From assembly GCF_001580455.1 (NCBI RefSeq), contig NZ_CP010951.1:1984001-2048000 (forward strand): a stretch of 64,000 nucleotides of DNA, in the 5' to 3' direction. Source of the DNA: Ramlibacter tataouinensis (GTDB lineage Bacteria > Pseudomonadota > Gammaproteobacteria > Burkholderiales > Burkholderiaceae_C). Made by a program: the position numbers and the translations under genes. Under the pieces are notes generated by a model. That model saw only the letters and a list, made by a program, of their open reading frames with translations. It was not told the origin of the DNA and searched no databases. Below are positions 42,367 through 56,814 of this stretch, piece after piece; positions within the stretch are counted from its first letter, which is position 1; every line of letters starts with the position of its first letter.

Positions 42367-43152
42367 TCACTTCCCCAGCAGGCGCGACAGCAGCCCGCGC
42401 CTCCTGGGCCCCTCGCTGACCCGCGCCAGCAGCACCGAGATGTTGTCCCGGCCCCCGTTCGCATTGGCCGCGTCGATCAGCAGTGCCGCTTTCTGCTCCA
42501 GGGGCGCATCCTGGCCCAGGATGGCAGCAATGCCACCATCATCCACCATGTCCGACAGCCCATCCGAGCACATGATGTAGATATCCCCGGGTTCCACCAC
42601 GTGTTCGTTGACTTCCAGCAACACCGCGTCCTCGACCCCGAGCGCCCGCGTCACCAGATTCTTGTTGGCGGAGGTGGCCGCCTGCTCCAGCGTGATCAGG
42701 CCGGCGTCGATCTGCTCCTGCAGGAGCGAGTGGTCCTTGGTGATCTGCGTGAACTGCGCGCCGCGCAGCCGGTAGCAGCGCGAATCGCCGATGTGGCCGA
42801 GCATCAGCCGGTCGTCCTGGAACACGCCCAGCACCAGCGTGGTTCCCATGCCGCTGTACTGGGGGTTGGAATTGGCGGCGTTGAAGATCGACCGGTTGGC
42901 GTTGTCGACGCAGATCTCCATCGCCCGGCGGACTTCGCGGGAATTGGCGCTGCGTCCGGCCTGCGCCAGCCAGCGCCCGAGCTCGGACTTGATGAAGGTG
43001 GTCGCCATCCCGCTGGCGATCTCGCCGGCGTTGTAGCCGCCCATGCCGTCGGCCAGGATGCCGAGCCGGACCGGCTCGTCGAGCGTCACCGAGTCTTCGT
43101 TGTTCTCTCGCGAGAGCCCCGGGTCGGTGCGAATGCAGAACTCGTAATTCAT
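42367..43152 (-). CDS. PP2C-family serine/threonine phosphatase (PppA/PrpC-like)
   Basis: 261 residues. All PPM motifs are visible: SRENNEDSVTL (metal Asp), LGILADGMGGYNAGEIASGM, GMGTTLVLGVFQDDRLMLGH followed by IGDSRCYRLRGAQ, SLLQEQIDAG, IYIMCSDGLSDMVDD and GGRDNISVLLARV. It would reverse phosphorylation by the adjacent kinase, whose stop is only 11 bp upstream. A basic C-terminal tail (GPRRRGLLSRLLGK) may help membrane association. The kinase/phosphatase/FHA trio resembles the regulatory set of type VI secretion, but no T6SS gene is present. Confidence 0.95.
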   Translation of the reverse strand: MNYEFCIRTDPGLSRENNEDSVTLDEPVRLGILADGMGGYNAGEIASGMATTFIKSELGRWLAQAGRSANSREVRRAMEICVDNANRSIFNAANSNPQYSGMGTTLVLGVFQDDRLMLGHIGDSRCYRLRGAQFTQITKDHSLLQEQIDAGLITLEQAATSANKNLVTRALGVEDAVLLEVNEHVVEPGDIYIMCSDGLSDMVDDGGIAAILGQDAPLEQKAALLIDAANANGGRDNISVLLARVSEGPRRRGLLSRLLGK

Positions 43153-43163
43153 GGAAAGGCGCG

Positions 43164-45917
<2,754 letters not shown>

Positions 45918-45988
45918 AGTTCAGCCCCAGTCGCGGCGCCGCCGCATGCCAGCCCCGACACCGGTCAGGGGACGCAGGCTGGCCGTGG

Positions 45989-46017
45989 AAGTTAACAGAC
46001 GGGCTTGTTGCGGACAA
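45989..46017 (-). promoter_or_regulatory. Candidate sigma-70 promoter of the signalling operon
   Basis: On the minus strand TTGTCC (46017-46012) and TAACTT (45994-45989) are separated by 17 bp, about 70 bp before the kinase start codon. It is the only promoter-like pair I found in this 198-bp gap, which otherwise holds nothing recognisable. Confidence 0.45.
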
Positions 46018-46115
46018 GAGACTTTGTCACCGACCGCTAACTTTCGTTGCAAACGCGCAGCGCGCGCCACTTGGGCAAGCCGCCTGAGTCGGGCTGTTGG
46101 GGCGGCTCGGAGCGC

Positions 46116-46802
46116 TCAGGCGGTCTGGGCGCGGGCGCGGGCTTGCAGCGCCTTGCCGACCGCCACCACGAACAGCGCGCCTGCCACCGCGCCGGCATAG
46201 TGCAGCCAGCCGTTGGCCGCGGCATAGTCCTTCAGGATGGCGTCGGCGACGATGGTTTCGCCGCCGACCCAGCCGATCAGGGCGGCGCCCAGCACCACGA
46301 TGATGGGGAAGCGCTCCATCAGCTTGATCATCAGCGTGCTGCCGAAGATCACCAGCGGGATGCTGATCGCCAGGCCGATGATCAGCAGCGTGGTGCTGCC
46401 CTGCGCCGCGGCGGCCACCGCGATCACGTTGTCCAGGCTCATCACCAGGTCGGCGATCAGGATGGTGCGCACGGCGGCGCCGAGCGAACCATAGCTCTTG
46501 GAATCGCCCTCCTCATCGTCGTCCTCCTCGCCCAGCAGTTGCACCCCGATCCACAGCAGCAGCAGGCCGCCGACGATCTGCAGCCAGGGCAGCGCCATCA
46601 GCTGGGCCGCCACCACCGTGAGCACGATGCGCAGCACCACGGCGGCGCCGGAACCCCAGAGGATGGCCTGGCGCTGCTGGTGCGGCGGCAGCGCGCGCGC
46701 CGCCATGGCGATCACCACGGCGTTGTCGCCGGACAGGATGATGTTGATCCAGATGATCTTGAGCAGCCCGATCCAAAAATCGGGCGTTTGCAGCATTTCC
46801 AT
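46116..46802 (-). CDS. TerC-family integral membrane protein (YjbE-type)
   Basis: 228 residues from ATG 46802. About seven membrane segments. TerC motifs with intramembrane acids: WINIILSGDNAVVIAMAARA and ILIADLVMSLDNVIAVAAAA. It differs from the other TerC protein (15.4 kb) in a very acidic cytosolic loop (LLGEEDDDEEGDSKSYGSLG) between helices 3 and 4, which could bind metal. It follows sucCD on the same strand, after a strong terminator, and has no room for a yybP-ykoY leader, so it is not under the same Mn control. Metal substrate unknown. Confidence 0.88.
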   Translation of the reverse strand: MEMLQTPDFWIGLLKIIWINIILSGDNAVVIAMAARALPPHQQRQAILWGSGAAVVLRIVLTVVAAQLMALPWLQIVGGLLLLWIGVQLLGEEDDDEEGDSKSYGSLGAAVRTILIADLVMSLDNVIAVAAAAQGSTTLLIIGLAISIPLVIFGSTLMIKLMERFPIIVVLGAALIGWVGGETIVADAILKDYAAANGWLHYAGAVAGALFVVAVGKALQARARAQTA

Positions 46803-46835
46803 GCGGCGTGGACTCCAGCTCTGTTATGAATATGG

Positions 46836-46870
46836 AAAAAGCGCCCAAAACCTCGCGTTCCGGGCGCTTT
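46836..46870 (-). terminator. Intrinsic terminator of sucCD
   Basis: On the minus strand AAAGCGCCC (46870-46862) pairs with GGGCGCTTT (46846-46838), loop of 15 nt, followed by further Ts. It lies about 60 bp after the sucD stop and 33 bp before the terC start. Confidence 0.85.
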
Positions 46871-46930
46871 CCCTTTTGTGCTGGCCGCAGTTTAGCGGCA
46901 GGCGCGGTTCCGCGCCCTTCGTAATAGTGC

Positions 46931-47824
46931 TTACAGCAGCGCCTTCAGCAGCTTGCCCATCTCGGACGGGTTGCGGGTGACCTTGAAGCCGCACTCTTCC
47001 ATGATGGCCAGCTTGGCATCGGCCGTGTCGGCGCCGCCGGAGATCAGCGCGCCGGCGTGGCCCATGCGCTTGCCCGGAGGCGCCGTGACGCCGGCGATGA
47101 AGCCGACGATGGGCTTCTTCATGTTGGCCTTGCACCAGCGGGCGGCATCCGCCTCATCGGGACCGCCGATCTCGCCGATCATGATGACGGCGTCGGTGTC
47201 CGGGTCGTCGTTGAAGGCCTGCATCACGTCGATGTGCTTCAGGCCGTTGATCGGGTCGCCGCCGATGCCCACGGCGCTGGACTGGCCGATGCCGAGTTCG
47301 CTCAGCTGGGCCACCGCTTCGTAGGTCAGCGTGCCCGAGCGCGACACGACGCCGACGCGGCCCTTCTTGTGGATGTGGCCGGGCATGATGCCGATCTTGA
47401 TTTCCTCGGGCGTGATCAGGCCCGGGCAGTTGGGGCCCAGCAGCAGGGTCTTCTTGCCGCCCTTGGCCTCCTTCTGCTTCATCTTGTTGCGCACCTCGAG
47501 CATGTCCTTGACCGGGATGCCTTCGGTGATGCAGATGGCCAGGTCGAGGTCGGCTTCCACCGCTTCCCAGATGGCTGCCGCGGCGCCCGCCGGCGGCACG
47601 TAGATCACGGAGACGGTGGCGCCCGTCTGCTTGGCGGCTTCCTTCACCGACGCGTAGATCGGGATGTCGAAGATGGACTCGCCAGCCTTCTTCGGGTTGA
47701 CGCCGGCGACGAAGCAGTTCTTGCCGTTCGCGTATTCCTGGCACTTCTCGGTGTGGAACTGGCCGGTCTTGCCCGTGATGCCCTGGGTGATGACCTTGGT
47801 GTCCTTATTGATGTAGATCGACAT
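46931..47824 (-). CDS. sucD: Succinyl-CoA synthetase, alpha subunit
   Basis: TCA-cycle enzyme subunit that binds CoA and carries the phosphohistidine. 297 residues, standard length. The N-terminal CoA-binding Rossmann fold begins MSIYINKDTKVITQGITGKT, with VNPKKAG; LLGPNCPGLITPEEIKIGIM and RVGVVSRSGTLTYEA are conserved, and the active-site His is in GKRMGHAGALISGG. It lies 9 bp downstream of sucC, and the pair ends in a strong terminator. Confidence 0.97.
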   Translation of the reverse strand: MSIYINKDTKVITQGITGKTGQFHTEKCQEYANGKNCFVAGVNPKKAGESIFDIPIYASVKEAAKQTGATVSVIYVPPAGAAAAIWEAVEADLDLAICITEGIPVKDMLEVRNKMKQKEAKGGKKTLLLGPNCPGLITPEEIKIGIMPGHIHKKGRVGVVSRSGTLTYEAVAQLSELGIGQSSAVGIGGDPINGLKHIDVMQAFNDDPDTDAVIMIGEIGGPDEADAARWCKANMKKPIVGFIAGVTAPPGKRMGHAGALISGGADTADAKLAIMEECGFKVTRNPSEMGKLLKALL

Positions 47825-47833
47825 GTTCGTTCC

Positions 47834-49000
<1,167 letters not shown>

Positions 49001-49163
49001 TGAGGTGTCTCTCGAGAATGCTGGGAGGGTGGGTGCCCCCGCGAAACGCCGGCGCTACAGGCGCCAAGTTGGCGGAAAACAGGCAGCAATGTATCATGCT
49101 GCAACGCAGCATTTTCCATCTTTGCCTTACAGTGAGGTAAAGCAGTTTTCAACAGGACAAACG

Positions 49164-50084
49164 ATGCCTAGGGTTTTCATCGACGGCGAAGCCGGCACCA
49201 CGGGCCTGCAGATACGCGAACGGCTGGAGAAAATGCCCGCGATCGAGCTGGTGAGCATCGCGCCCGAGCGCCGCAAGGACCCGGCCGCCAAGCTCGACAT
49301 CATGGCGGCGGTCGACCTGGTGATCTTCTGCCTGCACGACGACGCCGCGCGCGAGTCGGCCGCCATGGTCGACGCGATCGAGCGCGAGCGCGGCAAGGCC
49401 CCGCGCATCATCGATGCGTCGACCGCGCACCGGGTCGCGGAGGGCTGGGTGTTCGGCTTTCCCGAGCTCGCCCCAGGCCAGCGCGAGGCGGTGGCGAAGG
49501 CCAAGCGAGTGAGCAACCCGGGCTGCTATTCCACCGGCGCGATCGCGCTGATCCGCCCGCTCGTCGACGCCGGCTTCATCCCCAAGGACTTGCCGCTCGT
49601 GATCCCGGCCACCAGCGGCTACACCGGTGGCGGCCGCTCCATGATCGAGGCCTACGAAAAAGGCGAGGCCGGCCCCTTCGAGGTCTACGGTCTGGGCATG
49701 AAGCACAAGCACCTGCCGGAGATCCTGAAGTACACCGGGCTGACGCGGCGGCCGATCTTCGTTCCCTCGGTCGGCAACTACGCCCAGGGCATGCTGGTGG
49801 AAGTGCCGCTGTTCCTCGACGACCTGCCGGGCCGGCCGAAGGCGGCCGACCTGCAGCAGGCGCTCGCCAGCCACTACGCCGGCAGCGAGTGGGTCACGGT
49901 GGAAGCACCCACCGAAGGCGGGCGCATCGAGGCCACCACGCTGAACGACACCAACAGGATGGAACTGCGCGTCTACGGCAACGAGGACGTGCGCCAGGCG
50001 GTGCTGGTCGCCCGGCTGGACAACCTGGGCAAGGGCGCCAGCGGCGCGGCGGTGCAGAACCTGCAGCTGATGCTGGGGCTCTGA
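49164..50084 (+). CDS. argC: N-acetyl-gamma-glutamyl-phosphate reductase, type 2
   Basis: Third step of arginine synthesis: NADPH-dependent reduction of N-acetylglutamyl phosphate. 306 residues from ATG 49164 (MPRVFIDGEAGTTGLQIRER), after AGGACAA; the frame is open upstream to 49005. The catalytic cysteine is in RVSNPGCYSTGAIALIRPLV. The short length and N-terminal GEAGTTGLQI dinucleotide loop mark the type 2 (AGPR-II) form, as opposed to the ~345-residue type 1. Its stop abuts the stop of the convergent hydrolase gene with no spacer (palindrome CTCTGATCAGAG, 50080-50091). Confidence 0.95.
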   Translation: MPRVFIDGEAGTTGLQIRERLEKMPAIELVSIAPERRKDPAAKLDIMAAVDLVIFCLHDDAARESAAMVDAIERERGKAPRIIDASTAHRVAEGWVFGFPELAPGQREAVAKAKRVSNPGCYSTGAIALIRPLVDAGFIPKDLPLVIPATSGYTGGGRSMIEAYEKGEAGPFEVYGLGMKHKHLPEILKYTGLTRRPIFVPSVGNYAQGMLVEVPLFLDDLPGRPKAADLQQALASHYAGSEWVTVEAPTEGGRIEATTLNDTNRMELRVYGNEDVRQAVLVARLDNLGKGASGAAVQNLQLMLGL

Positions 50085-50882
50085 TCAGAGCCGTGCGAGG
50101 AAGGCGGCGATCGCGCCGTTGACAGGCTCCGGATGCGTGATCGGGCCCATGTGGCCCAGGCCGTCGAACGCCACCCACTCGCAGCGGCGCAGCGCGCCGC
50201 GCAGCAGCCGCGCCGGGGCCGGCCCCGAAGCCGGCGACCGCGAGCCGGTCATGAGCAACACCGGGATGTCCAGTTCGGCAAGGTGCGCCAGCGGCGTCGG
50301 CTCGTTCACCAGCGCATGCGCCCAGCCGCGCACATTGCGCACCGCCGCCGCGATCGGCGGCTTGCGGGCCTCGGGCGTGGCGGCCCACGCGCCCTCGCCC
50401 ATCCAGAAATCGATGAAGTGCCGCGCGGCGGCGTCCTCGTCGCCGCGGTCCAGCGCCTCCCCGGCGCGGGCCACGGCCGCCTTGATGCCGTCGGCGTCGT
50501 TCGGCGGCGGCCGCTGCGCATCCACCAGGGCGAACAGCGTGGGCTCGTAGAGCGCCAGCGCGCGCACCCGCTGCGGCTGCGTGACCGCGGCGCGCAGCGC
50601 GATGCCGGCGCCGTACGAATGGCCGACGAGCACGAATGGGTCGCCGGCCGCGGCGAATGCCGGCTCCAGCAGGTCCACTTCATCCCGCAGCACCAGCGTG
50701 CGACCGACAGGCCAGGCCGGGCTCTTGCCCGCACCGTAGGAGTCGGCCGCGATCACGCGGAACGACGGCGCCAGCAGTTCCATCAGGCCGCGCCATTGGC
50801 TGGAACTGGAGGCGTTGGAGTGCAGGCACACCACCCCCGGGCCGGTGCCCTGCTCGCGATAGAAGGCTATGGGGGCTTGCAC
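50085..50882 (-). CDS. Alpha/beta hydrolase
   Basis: 265 residues from GTG 50882 (xQAPIAFYREQGTGPGVVCL); no ATG fits upstream. The alpha/beta-hydrolase fold has the oxyanion-hole stretch LHSNASSSSQWRGLMELLAP, the nucleophile elbow FVLVGHSYGAGIALRAAV (Ser in GHSYG), LLMTGSRSPASGP before the acid position, and the catalytic His in FDGLGHMGPITHPE. Substrate unknown. Lone gene between argC and recX. Confidence 0.88.
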   Translation of the reverse strand: MQAPIAFYREQGTGPGVVCLHSNASSSSQWRGLMELLAPSFRVIAADSYGAGKSPAWPVGRTLVLRDEVDLLEPAFAAAGDPFVLVGHSYGAGIALRAAVTQPQRVRALALYEPTLFALVDAQRPPPNDADGIKAAVARAGEALDRGDEDAAARHFIDFWMGEGAWAATPEARKPPIAAAVRNVRGWAHALVNEPTPLAHLAELDIPVLLMTGSRSPASGPAPARLLRGALRRCEWVAFDGLGHMGPITHPEPVNGAIAAFLARL

Positions 50883-50958
50883 GCGCGCATTGTGGGTGCG
50901 CGCCGCGGGCGCGACAAGCGCGGCAGAGGAAGTCAGGCCAGCCGGGATCGGACCCCGT

Positions 50959-51416
50959 TCAGGCCTCGTCCTGGTCGCCGCCCAGCACCTTGCGCACGGT
51001 GTCGGCGCTGAACCCGCGGGCGGCCAGGAAGCGCGCCTGGCGCGCCCGTTCGGCGGCGTCGGCGCCCGGCGCGTCGAACTTCCGGCGCCAGACCTCGCGG
51101 GCGCGCTGCAGCTCGGTCGCCTTCAGGTCGGCCATCGTGGCGGCGACGCTGTCGGCGTCCAGCCCCTTGGCCAGCAGCTCCTGCCGGATGCGCAGCGCGC
51201 CGAGCTTGGCGGCGCGGCGATGCACCACCGACTCGGCCACGCGCTGGTGGTCGATGAAGCCCCGGGCCTGCAGTTCGTCCAGGGTGCGCTCGAGCTGGCC
51301 GGGCTCCTGCTCGTGGGCAGCGAGCTTGCGCTCCAGTTCCGGCCGGGAGTGTTCGCGCTGGCTCAGCAGCTGCAGGGCTCGGCCCTTCAGGGACAGCGGC
51401 TGCCGGGCCACGAGCC

Positions 51417-51420
<4 letters not shown>
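50959..51420 (-). CDS. recX: RecX regulatory protein
   Basis: Inhibits or modulates RecA filament formation. 153 residues from GTG 51420, which overlaps the recA TGA (GTGA), a typical recAX coupling. Three-helix repeats are visible: GRALQLLSQREHSRPELERK, then LDELQARGFIDHQRVAESVV and GALRIRQELLAKGLDADSV, with the C-terminal AARGFSADTVRKVLGG. Expression at a low level relative to RecA is expected from the overlapping start. Confidence 0.93.
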
Positions 51421-52481
<1,061 letters not shown>

Positions 52482-52543
52482 CGGCGATTTCTCCTTTTGA
52501 TCCGGTTGAAGTTGGTGTCTCATCCAGTGGCTTTTTCTACAGG

Positions 52544-52559
52544 CTGGATGCTTGACCAG
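52544..52559 (-). promoter_or_regulatory. Candidate LexA operator of recA
   Basis: CTGGATGCTTGACCAG is a 16-bp sequence with outer halves CTGG/CCAG, 63 bp upstream of the recA ATG. It fits the CTG-N10-CAG frame of the proteobacterial SOS box but lacks the preferred T/A at positions 4 and 13. Confidence 0.4.
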
Positions 52560-52625
52560 CACTCTAACGGCCGGGGTCGCCGGAAGTAAACAAGATTTTT
52601 GGTCAGTTTGCCTTACCATCTGCGG

Positions 52626-53126
52626 ATGACCCCTGCGAACGCCGACGACAGCTGGCGGCTGACCCACCTGGGCCGCCTGCTCGGCCACGCCATGCGACGC
52701 TTCGACGAGCGGGTGCTGGCGCTGATGGCGGACAACGTCGAAGTGCCGCTGGCGCTGTCCAACCTGGCGGCACGCGCCCAGGTGAGCGCCGCGCACGTGC
52801 ACATCACCCGCCATGTGGCGCTGGAAGGCTCGCGCCTGACCGACCTGGCGCAGCGCGCCGGCATGAGCAAGCAGGCCATGGGCGACCTGGTCGACCAGTG
52901 CGAGGCCTGGGGCCTGGTGCGGCGCGAGCAGGACCCGGCCGATGCCCGCGGCCGCATCGTGCGCTTCACGCCCACCGGGCTGGCCTGGCTGCAGGCCTTC
53001 AGGGACGCGGTGGCGCAGGCCGAGGCGGAGTTCCGGCAGGAGGTGGGCGCGGAGGTGGCGACCGTGGTGGCCATCGGCCTGGAGGCCTATGCCGGCGCGT
53101 GGGGCGCGGGTGCGGCGACACGCTGA
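52626..53126 (+). CDS. MarR-family transcriptional regulator
   Basis: 166 residues from ATG 52626. Winged-helix DNA-binding core: VHITRHVALEGSRLTDLAQR then AGMSKQAMGDLVDQCEAWGL with the wing VRREQDPADARGRIVRFTPT. Flanking helices form the dimer domain. The ligand and target are unknown; no transporter or enzyme gene is adjacent on its strand. There is no ribosome-binding site, but a TACCAT box lies 6 bp before the ATG, so the mRNA may be leaderless. Divergent from recA. Confidence 0.88.
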   Translation: MTPANADDSWRLTHLGRLLGHAMRRFDERVLALMADNVEVPLALSNLAARAQVSAAHVHITRHVALEGSRLTDLAQRAGMSKQAMGDLVDQCEAWGLVRREQDPADARGRIVRFTPTGLAWLQAFRDAVAQAEAEFRQEVGAEVATVVAIGLEAYAGAWGAGAATR

Positions 53127-53248
53127 GCCGGCTCATTTCGACAACCTCCGCCCTTGCGGGCTGCGGTGCCGTGAGCCTTCGGAGCGGCCGTTCGGCTCAT
53201 GCGCAGAGCCGACGCCTACAATGAATTCACAACGAGGAGACAACAGCC

Positions 53249-53923
<675 letters not shown>

Positions 53924-53981
53924 CCGGGGCCACGGGGCCCTGGCGCCGCGCGCGGATGACACCTCGAGCCAGTCATTCGAC

Positions 53982-55457
53982 ATGAAGATCTTCCAGCGCG
54001 AGCAGCGGTCACTCTTCGGCGAGATCCTCGACTGGATGCTGACGCCGCTGCTGCTGCTGTGGCCGGTGAGCCTGGCGCTGACCTGGCTGGTGGCGCAGAG
54101 CATCGCCGGCAAGCCTTTCGACCGCGCGCTCGAGTACAACGTGCAGACGCTGGCGCAGCTGGTGACGGTGCAGAACCAGCGCGTGGTCTTCAACCTGCCA
54201 CAGCCGGCGCGCGAGCTGCTGCGCGCCGACGACTCCGACCTCGTGTACTACCAGGTGCTGGGGCCGCGCGGCGAATTCCTCTCGGGCGAGCGCGACTTCC
54301 CGCGCCCGCCCGACGAGGAGACGTCGCAGCCGGGCGAGGTGCACCTGCGCAACGACGAGATGCGGGGCCTGGACGTGCGTGTGGCCTACATCTGGGTCAA
54401 GCCCGAGGGGGCCGGGCCGCAGCCCTCGCTGGTGCAGGTGGCGGAAACGCGCGAGAAGCGCTCGGTGCTGGCCACCGAGATCATCAAGGGCGTGATGCTG
54501 CCGCAGTTCGTGATCCTGCCGCTGGCGGTGCTGCTGGTGTGGCTGGCCCTGGTGCGCGGCATCAAGCCGCTGTCGCAGCTGGAAGAGCGCATCCGCGCGC
54601 GCAAGCCCGACGACCTCAGCCCGCTGGACGACAAGGCGGTGCCGCTGGAAGTGGCGCCGCTGGTGTCCTCGGTGAACGACCTGCTGACGCGGCTGAAGGA
54701 TTCGATCGCGACGCAAAAGCGCTTCCTGGCCGACGCCGCGCACCAGCTCAAGACGCCGCTGGCCGGGCTGCGCATGCAGGCCGACCTGGCGCAGCGCGAA
54801 GCTTCCAACGCCGAAGAACTCAAGCTGTCGCTCAAGCAGATCGGCCGCTCCAGCATGCGCGCCACCCACACCGTGAACCAACTGCTGGCGCTGGCACGCG
54901 CCGAAAGCAGCGGCCAGGCGATCGCGTTCCAGCCCTGCGACCTGGCGCGCATCGTGACCGACGCCGTGCAGGACTCACTGCAGCGCGCGCTCGCGCGTCA
55001 CATCGACCTGGGCTACGACGGGCCGACGCCCGGCGGCGGCGCGCGCCTGCAGGGCAACCCCACCCTGCTCAAGGAGCTGGTGGCCAACCTGGTGGACAAC
55101 GCCATCAACTACACGCCTTCCAGCGCCGACAACCCGGGCGTGGTCACGGCCCGCGTGTTCGCCGACCCCTTCGGCGGGGCGCTGGTGCTGCAGGTGGAGG
55201 ATTCGGGGCCGGGCATCTCGCCGGCCGAACGCGAACTGGTGTTCCAGCCCTTCTACCGCACGCTGGGCACCAACGTCGACGGCTCCGGGCTCGGGCTGCC
55301 GATCGTGCTGGAGATCGCCCGCCAGCACGGCGCCGAGATCGTGCTGGATGACGCCCGTCCGGGCCAGCTGCCGCCCGGCACCCGCGTGACCGTGCGCTTT
55401 CTCCTGAGCGAGCGCAACGCCGCGCCCGCTGCAGCGACGGCCCAGGCGGCGTCCTAG
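53982..55457 (+). CDS. Sensor histidine kinase (TctE-like)
   Basis: 491 residues. Membrane helices at about 20-40 and 165-190 enclose a periplasmic 2CSK_N-type sensor domain (about 45-160). A HAMP linker (LVRGIKPLSQLEERIRARKP) follows, then HisKA with the phospho-His254 in FLADAAHQLKTPLAGLRMQA, and HATPase_c with N box LKELVANLVDNAINYTPSSA, G1 VEDSGPGISPAERELVFQPF and G2 GSGLGLPIVLEIARQHG. The TctE-type sensor domain favours a small organic acid as ligand (family inference). Confidence 0.93.
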   Translation: MKIFQREQRSLFGEILDWMLTPLLLLWPVSLALTWLVAQSIAGKPFDRALEYNVQTLAQLVTVQNQRVVFNLPQPARELLRADDSDLVYYQVLGPRGEFLSGERDFPRPPDEETSQPGEVHLRNDEMRGLDVRVAYIWVKPEGAGPQPSLVQVAETREKRSVLATEIIKGVMLPQFVILPLAVLLVWLALVRGIKPLSQLEERIRARKPDDLSPLDDKAVPLEVAPLVSSVNDLLTRLKDSIATQKRFLADAAHQLKTPLAGLRMQADLAQREASNAEELKLSLKQIGRSSMRATHTVNQLLALARAESSGQAIAFQPCDLARIVTDAVQDSLQRALARHIDLGYDGPTPGGGARLQGNPTLLKELVANLVDNAINYTPSSADNPGVVTARVFADPFGGALVLQVEDSGPGISPAERELVFQPFYRTLGTNVDGSGLGLPIVLEIARQHGAEIVLDDARPGQLPPGTRVTVRFLLSERNAAPAAATAQAAS

Positions 55458-55460
55458 GAG

Positions 55461-56126
55461 TCAGGCCGCCGGCGGCTGGTAGACGTTCAGCTGCAGGCGC
55501 TCGCGCGCCATCGCCCGCGCCACCGGCGGCAGCTCGGCCAGGCGCTGCACATGCGCCCACAGCGCGGGAAAGCCGGCCGGGTCGTGGCCGGCGAAGCCGC
55601 CCCAGCGCAGCAGGGTGAGCGCGTAGGCGTCGATGGGGCCGAAGTTGGCGCCGCCCAGGAAGGCGCGGCCTTGCTGCGCCGCCTGCTGCGCCATCGCCTC
55701 GATCTCTTCCAGCATCGGCCGGTACAGCGCCGCGTTGTAGCGCTTGATGGCGGCCTGCGCCGCCGCGTCGTCGCTGAAGCGGTAAGGCATGAACACGTGC
55801 GTGAAGGTCGGATGCACGGTGTTGTTCATCCAGGCCAGCGTCTCGAGCGCGCGCGTGCGGGCCAGCGCTGCGCGCGGCAGGAAGTTGCACTGCGGGAACT
55901 TGTCGTCCAGGTAGCTGACGATCGCCAGGATCTGCGTGATCACCTCGTCGCCGTCCACCAGCACCGGCACCTGGCCGCGCGGGTTGAGCGTGCGGTATTC
56001 GGGGCCCAGGTTTTCCTGCTTGTGCAGCTTGACCAGCACGGCTTCGAAGGGCGCGCCCGCGGCTTCCAGCATGGTGTGCGGCACGAACGAGCAGGCGCCG
56101 GGGCCGAAATAGAGCTTGAGGGTCAT
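55461..56126 (-). CDS. Glutathione S-transferase family protein
   Basis: 221 residues. The thioredoxin-fold N-terminus MTLKLYFGPGACSFVPHTML has Cys at the active-site position, as in Beta-class GSTs (GACS motif). TLNPRGQVPVLVDGDEVITQ holds the cis-Pro, and ILAIVSYLDDKFP follows. The C-terminal helical domain has the N-capping segment GGANFGPIDAYALTLLRWGG. Function unknown; detoxification or thiol transfer. It converges on the sensor kinase gene (3 bp between stops) and may be co-transcribed with the SPOR gene upstream. Confidence 0.9.
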   Translation of the reverse strand: MTLKLYFGPGACSFVPHTMLEAAGAPFEAVLVKLHKQENLGPEYRTLNPRGQVPVLVDGDEVITQILAIVSYLDDKFPQCNFLPRAALARTRALETLAWMNNTVHPTFTHVFMPYRFSDDAAAQAAIKRYNAALYRPMLEEIEAMAQQAAQQGRAFLGGANFGPIDAYALTLLRWGGFAGHDPAGFPALWAHVQRLAELPPVARAMARERLQLNVYQPPAA

Positions 56127-56151
56127 CGTCTGCTCAATGGCGAGTCAAAAG

Positions 56152-56808
56152 TCAGCGGCAGGCCCGCAGCGGCTTGCCGTTCAGGGCGGGCACCAGGTTC
56201 TCCAGCCGCGGGCGCAGCGCCTCGTCCACCGCCGGCAGCCTGAGCGACTGGCCGCGCGCTTCGGCGCGCTCCTGCACCACCCGGGCGGTGCGCACGCCCT
56301 TTTGCGCCAGCGCCTCGAACTGCTGGTTGGCCGCCGTCTCGCTGGGATAGCCGCCCAGCGACAGGCCGGGCTCCAGCGTGGCGTTGGCCAAGGGCTCGAA
56401 GGCCACGCCGAGATAGCGCAGCTCCGCCTTCTTGCGCTCGACGGTCGCGCCATCGGGGTACTTGCCCATGTAGACGATCCAGCGCGCAGGCTCGACCGCC
56501 GGCTCCAGGCTCCAGCTGCCGGCCGGCCAAGCGTCGACCACCTGCTTGATGCCGGCGGCCTCGACCTCGGTCAGCAGGCTGGCCTGCAGGCATTCGGCCG
56601 GACGCGCCGCGCCGGCGCTGCTCACCTCGAGGCGCCGGGCTTCGTCGCTGGGAAGGATGCGGATCGCCTCCGGCTTGATCTGCTGCAAAAGGCGCTGCGG
56701 CTCCGACTGCTGCACCGGCGCCAGGCCCCATTCGGACAGCAACCCCTGCGACCACGCGAAGTAGGCCGCATTGGCGAGGAGCAGCAACAGGACGGTGAGA
56801 CGCAGCAT
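56152..56808 (-). CDS. SPOR-domain inner-membrane protein
   Basis: 218 residues. One N-terminal TM (MLRLTVLLLLLANAAYFAWS), a periplasmic linker, and a C-terminal SPOR-like domain (about 130-210; YLGVAFEPLANATLEPGLSL, then GGYPSETAANQQFEALAQKG and VRTARVVQE), which in this family binds denuded peptidoglycan glycan strands. It lies 6 bp downstream of birA in the same orientation. Its role at the septum or elsewhere is not known. Confidence 0.82.
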   Translation of the reverse strand: MLRLTVLLLLLANAAYFAWSQGLLSEWGLAPVQQSEPQRLLQQIKPEAIRILPSDEARRLEVSSAGAARPAECLQASLLTEVEAAGIKQVVDAWPAGSWSLEPAVEPARWIVYMGKYPDGATVERKKAELRYLGVAFEPLANATLEPGLSLGGYPSETAANQQFEALAQKGVRTARVVQERAEARGQSLRLPAVDEALRPRLENLVPALNGKPLRACR

Positions 56809-56814
56809 GCAGGA

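Noticed and set aside
49005..49163. N-terminal extension of argC
   Set aside because: The open frame upstream lacks family likeness; ATG 49164 has the normal AGPR-II N-terminus.
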